7,372 nt of DNA from JBGPFS01 sp041483455. GTDB taxonomy: Bacteria; Chloroflexota; Limnocylindria; Limnocylindrales; CSP1-4. The notes under the pieces are model-generated. The model did not search any database. It had not been told where the DNA came from and saw only the letters and a list, made by a program, of their open reading frames with translations. Below, in pieces: positions 6,840-7,372 of this stretch. Within the stretch, counting starts at the first letter, position 1. Each line of letters opens with the position of its first letter. The translations under genes were made by a program, and so were the position numbers. The stretch covers positions 1-7,372 of the forward strand of contig JBGPFS010000123.1 of assembly GCA_041483455.1 (NCBI GenBank), in the 5' to 3' direction.

Positions 6840-6855
6840 CGAGCCCGGCGGCTCG
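6840..6855 (+). terminator. Possible hairpin terminator after the dehydrogenase gene
   Basis: CGAGCC, a CGGC loop and GGCTCG form a perfect 6-bp stem starting 34 nt after the stop at 6806. No T-run follows, so it is not a classical intrinsic terminator. It could still mark the operon end or stabilise the 3' end of the mRNA. Small G/C hairpins also arise by chance in sequence this GC-rich. Confidence 0.3.
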
Positions 6856-6901
6856 ATCCCGAGTGGACACCGTGCGATCGAGAGGTGGGATCGACTCGCC
6901 A

Positions 6902-6914
6902 GGCCTGACAGGCC
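6902..6914. promoter_or_regulatory. 13-bp perfect dyad, candidate operator
   Basis: GGCCTG-A-CAGGCC is a perfect 6-bp inverted repeat around one central base, 19 bp upstream of a TTGACA hexamer. The one-base spacer suits binding of a protein dimer better than an RNA hairpin. A second inverted repeat, GGCCCG-GATCGA-CGGGCC, follows at 6911-6928 and overlaps it by 4 bp. No binding protein can be named. Confidence 0.35.
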
Positions 6915-6948
6915 CGGATCGACGGGCCCGGATTGACAGGCTCATCCA
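6907..6948 (+). repeat. Three 14-bp imperfect tandem repeats
   Basis: The units are GACAGGCCCGGATC (6907-6920), GACGGGCCCGGATT (6921-6934) and a degenerate GACAGGCTCATCCA (6935-6948). The first two differ at 2 of 14 positions; the third keeps only the GACAGGC start. They sit directly before the gene at 6967 and cover the proposed -35 element, so they could be operator iterons or simply a local duplication. Confidence 0.5.
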
Positions 6949-6960
6949 CGGGCGCATGCT
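6933..6960 (+). promoter_or_regulatory. Candidate promoter for the gene at 6967
   Basis: A perfect TTGACA (-35) lies at 6933-6938. With a 16-bp spacer the -10 would be CATGCT at 6955-6960, which matches TATAAT at only three positions. A start of transcription about 7 bp further on would fall at or next to the ATG at 6967. No Shine-Dalgarno is seen before that ATG, so a leaderless mRNA is possible. The weak -10 keeps confidence low. Confidence 0.35.
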
Positions 6961-6966
6961 TGCGAT

Positions 6967-7372
6967 ATGGCGATCAACCACCGGCTCGTGCGCATCCACC
7001 TCCTGCTTGACCCCGTGGAGGGGCGGCCCAACGGTGCCTGGGTCATCGAGTACCGCCGCCAGGCATTCCTCACGGATCCAGGCGGCGGCAACCCCGAGCC
7101 CTTCACCCGGGGCGGTCAGCCCTCCCAGGTGGTGGAAAGCCGTGCCAAGGCCCGGCCACCCCTGACGGGCTTCGACGTGAAGACACGCGAAGACATCGCC
7201 CGTCAGCTTCGGATCAATCCCGCGCTCGTGGAGTTCGTGCAGCGCAGCGATCAGACGTTCCCGGAGCCGATCGTCACCTTCAACGAAGGTCCCATCTGGG
7301 ACGCGGAGGCCGTCGAAGGCTGGGCGCCGACGAGCAAGACGCTCCCGCTTCCCCTGCCGGAGATCGCGGAAC
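6967..7372 (+). CDS. Unrecognised protein with AlpA/MerR-like winged HTH, 3'-truncated
   Basis: The frame is open from the ATG at 6967 to the window end, giving 135 residues with no stop seen. I do not recognise the protein as a whole. Residues 1-69 are soluble, with an RLVRIHLLLDPVEG start and a Gly/Pro-rich middle. Residues 70-120 resemble the small winged helix-turn-helix of AlpA/excisionase and MerR-type proteins: a TREDIARQLRINPALVEFV helix pair (73-91), then QTFPEPIVTFNEGPIWDAEA and VEGWA (96-120). That recalls the family pattern of F-P-x-P-hydrophobic, a short beta-wing, then W and a final acidic-x-x-W helix. In AlpA proteins this domain lies near the start, so having it after 70 other residues is unusual. 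DNA binding is inference. The 160-nt gap, possible own promoter and some GAA/AAC use suggest a unit separate from the upstream operon. That the gene is real is more certain than its function. Confidence 0.6.
   Translation, partial: MAINHRLVRIHLLLDPVEGRPNGAWVIEYRRQAFLTDPGGGNPEPFTRGGQPSQVVESRAKARPPLTGFDVKTREDIARQLRINPALVEFVQRSDQTFPEPIVTFNEGPIWDAEAVEGWAPTSKTLPLPLPEIAE

Larger units (their letters stand above)
6807..6966. other. Intergenic region between the dehydrogenase and the HTH gene
   Basis: These 160 bp are the only non-coding gap in the window. Besides the hairpin, dyad, tandem repeats and TTGACA described separately, I see no tRNA-like cloverleaf, riboswitch pattern or convincing small gene. 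Open frames that cross it on either strand are extensions of shadow frames. Confidence 0.6.

Noticed and set aside
6907..6948. Tandem repeats as a CRISPR remnant
   Set aside because: The units are 14 bp, contiguous without spacers and degenerate, and no cas gene is present.
6344..7165. Plus-strand open frame running from the dehydrogenase across the intergenic gap
   Set aside because: It is an alternate-frame shadow of the dehydrogenase, Arg-rich, and would remove the promoter-like gap and clash with the better frame at 6967.

Overview
This is a very GC-rich bacterial window with tightly packed genes, ATGA/GTGA overlaps, GTG starts and strong use of G/C-ending codons. These traits, plus a Pro/Ser-rich lipoprotein linker, would suit a high-GC Chloroflexota or Actinomycetota genome. 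That placement is inference; no rRNA or marker gene is present to settle it.

Region 1 (2-5506) is most of an energy-converting, membrane-bound group 4 [NiFe]-hydrogenase operon of the Hyf/Hyc type, all on the + strand. The order is hyfC (5' end cut off by the window edge), hyfE, hyfF, hyfG (a NuoC-NuoD-like fused large subunit), hyfH (dicluster ferredoxin) and hyfI (NuoB-like small subunit). Neighbouring genes overlap by 4-8 nt or lie 2 nt apart, so they are almost certainly one translationally coupled unit. HyfC, HyfE and HyfF would form the membrane arm that moves ions. HyfG, HyfH and HyfI would form the cytoplasmic arm that passes electrons through Fe-S clusters to or from a Ni-Fe site. 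A HyfB-like antiporter subunit is expected just upstream but is not in view. There is no hyfD between hyfC and hyfE, and no formate dehydrogenase, maturation (hyp) or endopeptidase gene is visible.

Region 2 (5499-6806) is a lipoprotein of the PQQ-dependent glucose/sorbosone dehydrogenase family. Its best start codon overlaps the stop of hyfI by 8 nt, so this predicted extracytoplasmic quinoprotein appears to be the last gene of the hydrogenase operon.

Region 3 (6807-6966) is a 160-nt intergenic stretch. It holds a hairpin, a 13-bp perfect dyad, three 14-bp imperfect tandem repeats and a perfect TTGACA hexamer. Region 4 (6967-7372) is the start of an unrecognised protein, open at the window end, whose residues 70-120 look like an AlpA/MerR-type winged helix-turn-helix.

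The most notable points are three. The hydrogenase large subunit ends exactly at the CxxCTDR motif, so it has no tail for a maturation protease to remove, and it has Glu-Leu where Asp-Pro normally precedes that motif. The HyfH ferredoxin has Ser in place of the second Cys of its first cluster, the position associated with [3Fe-4S] clusters in some ferredoxins. The quinoprotein dehydrogenase is coupled to the hydrogenase operon.
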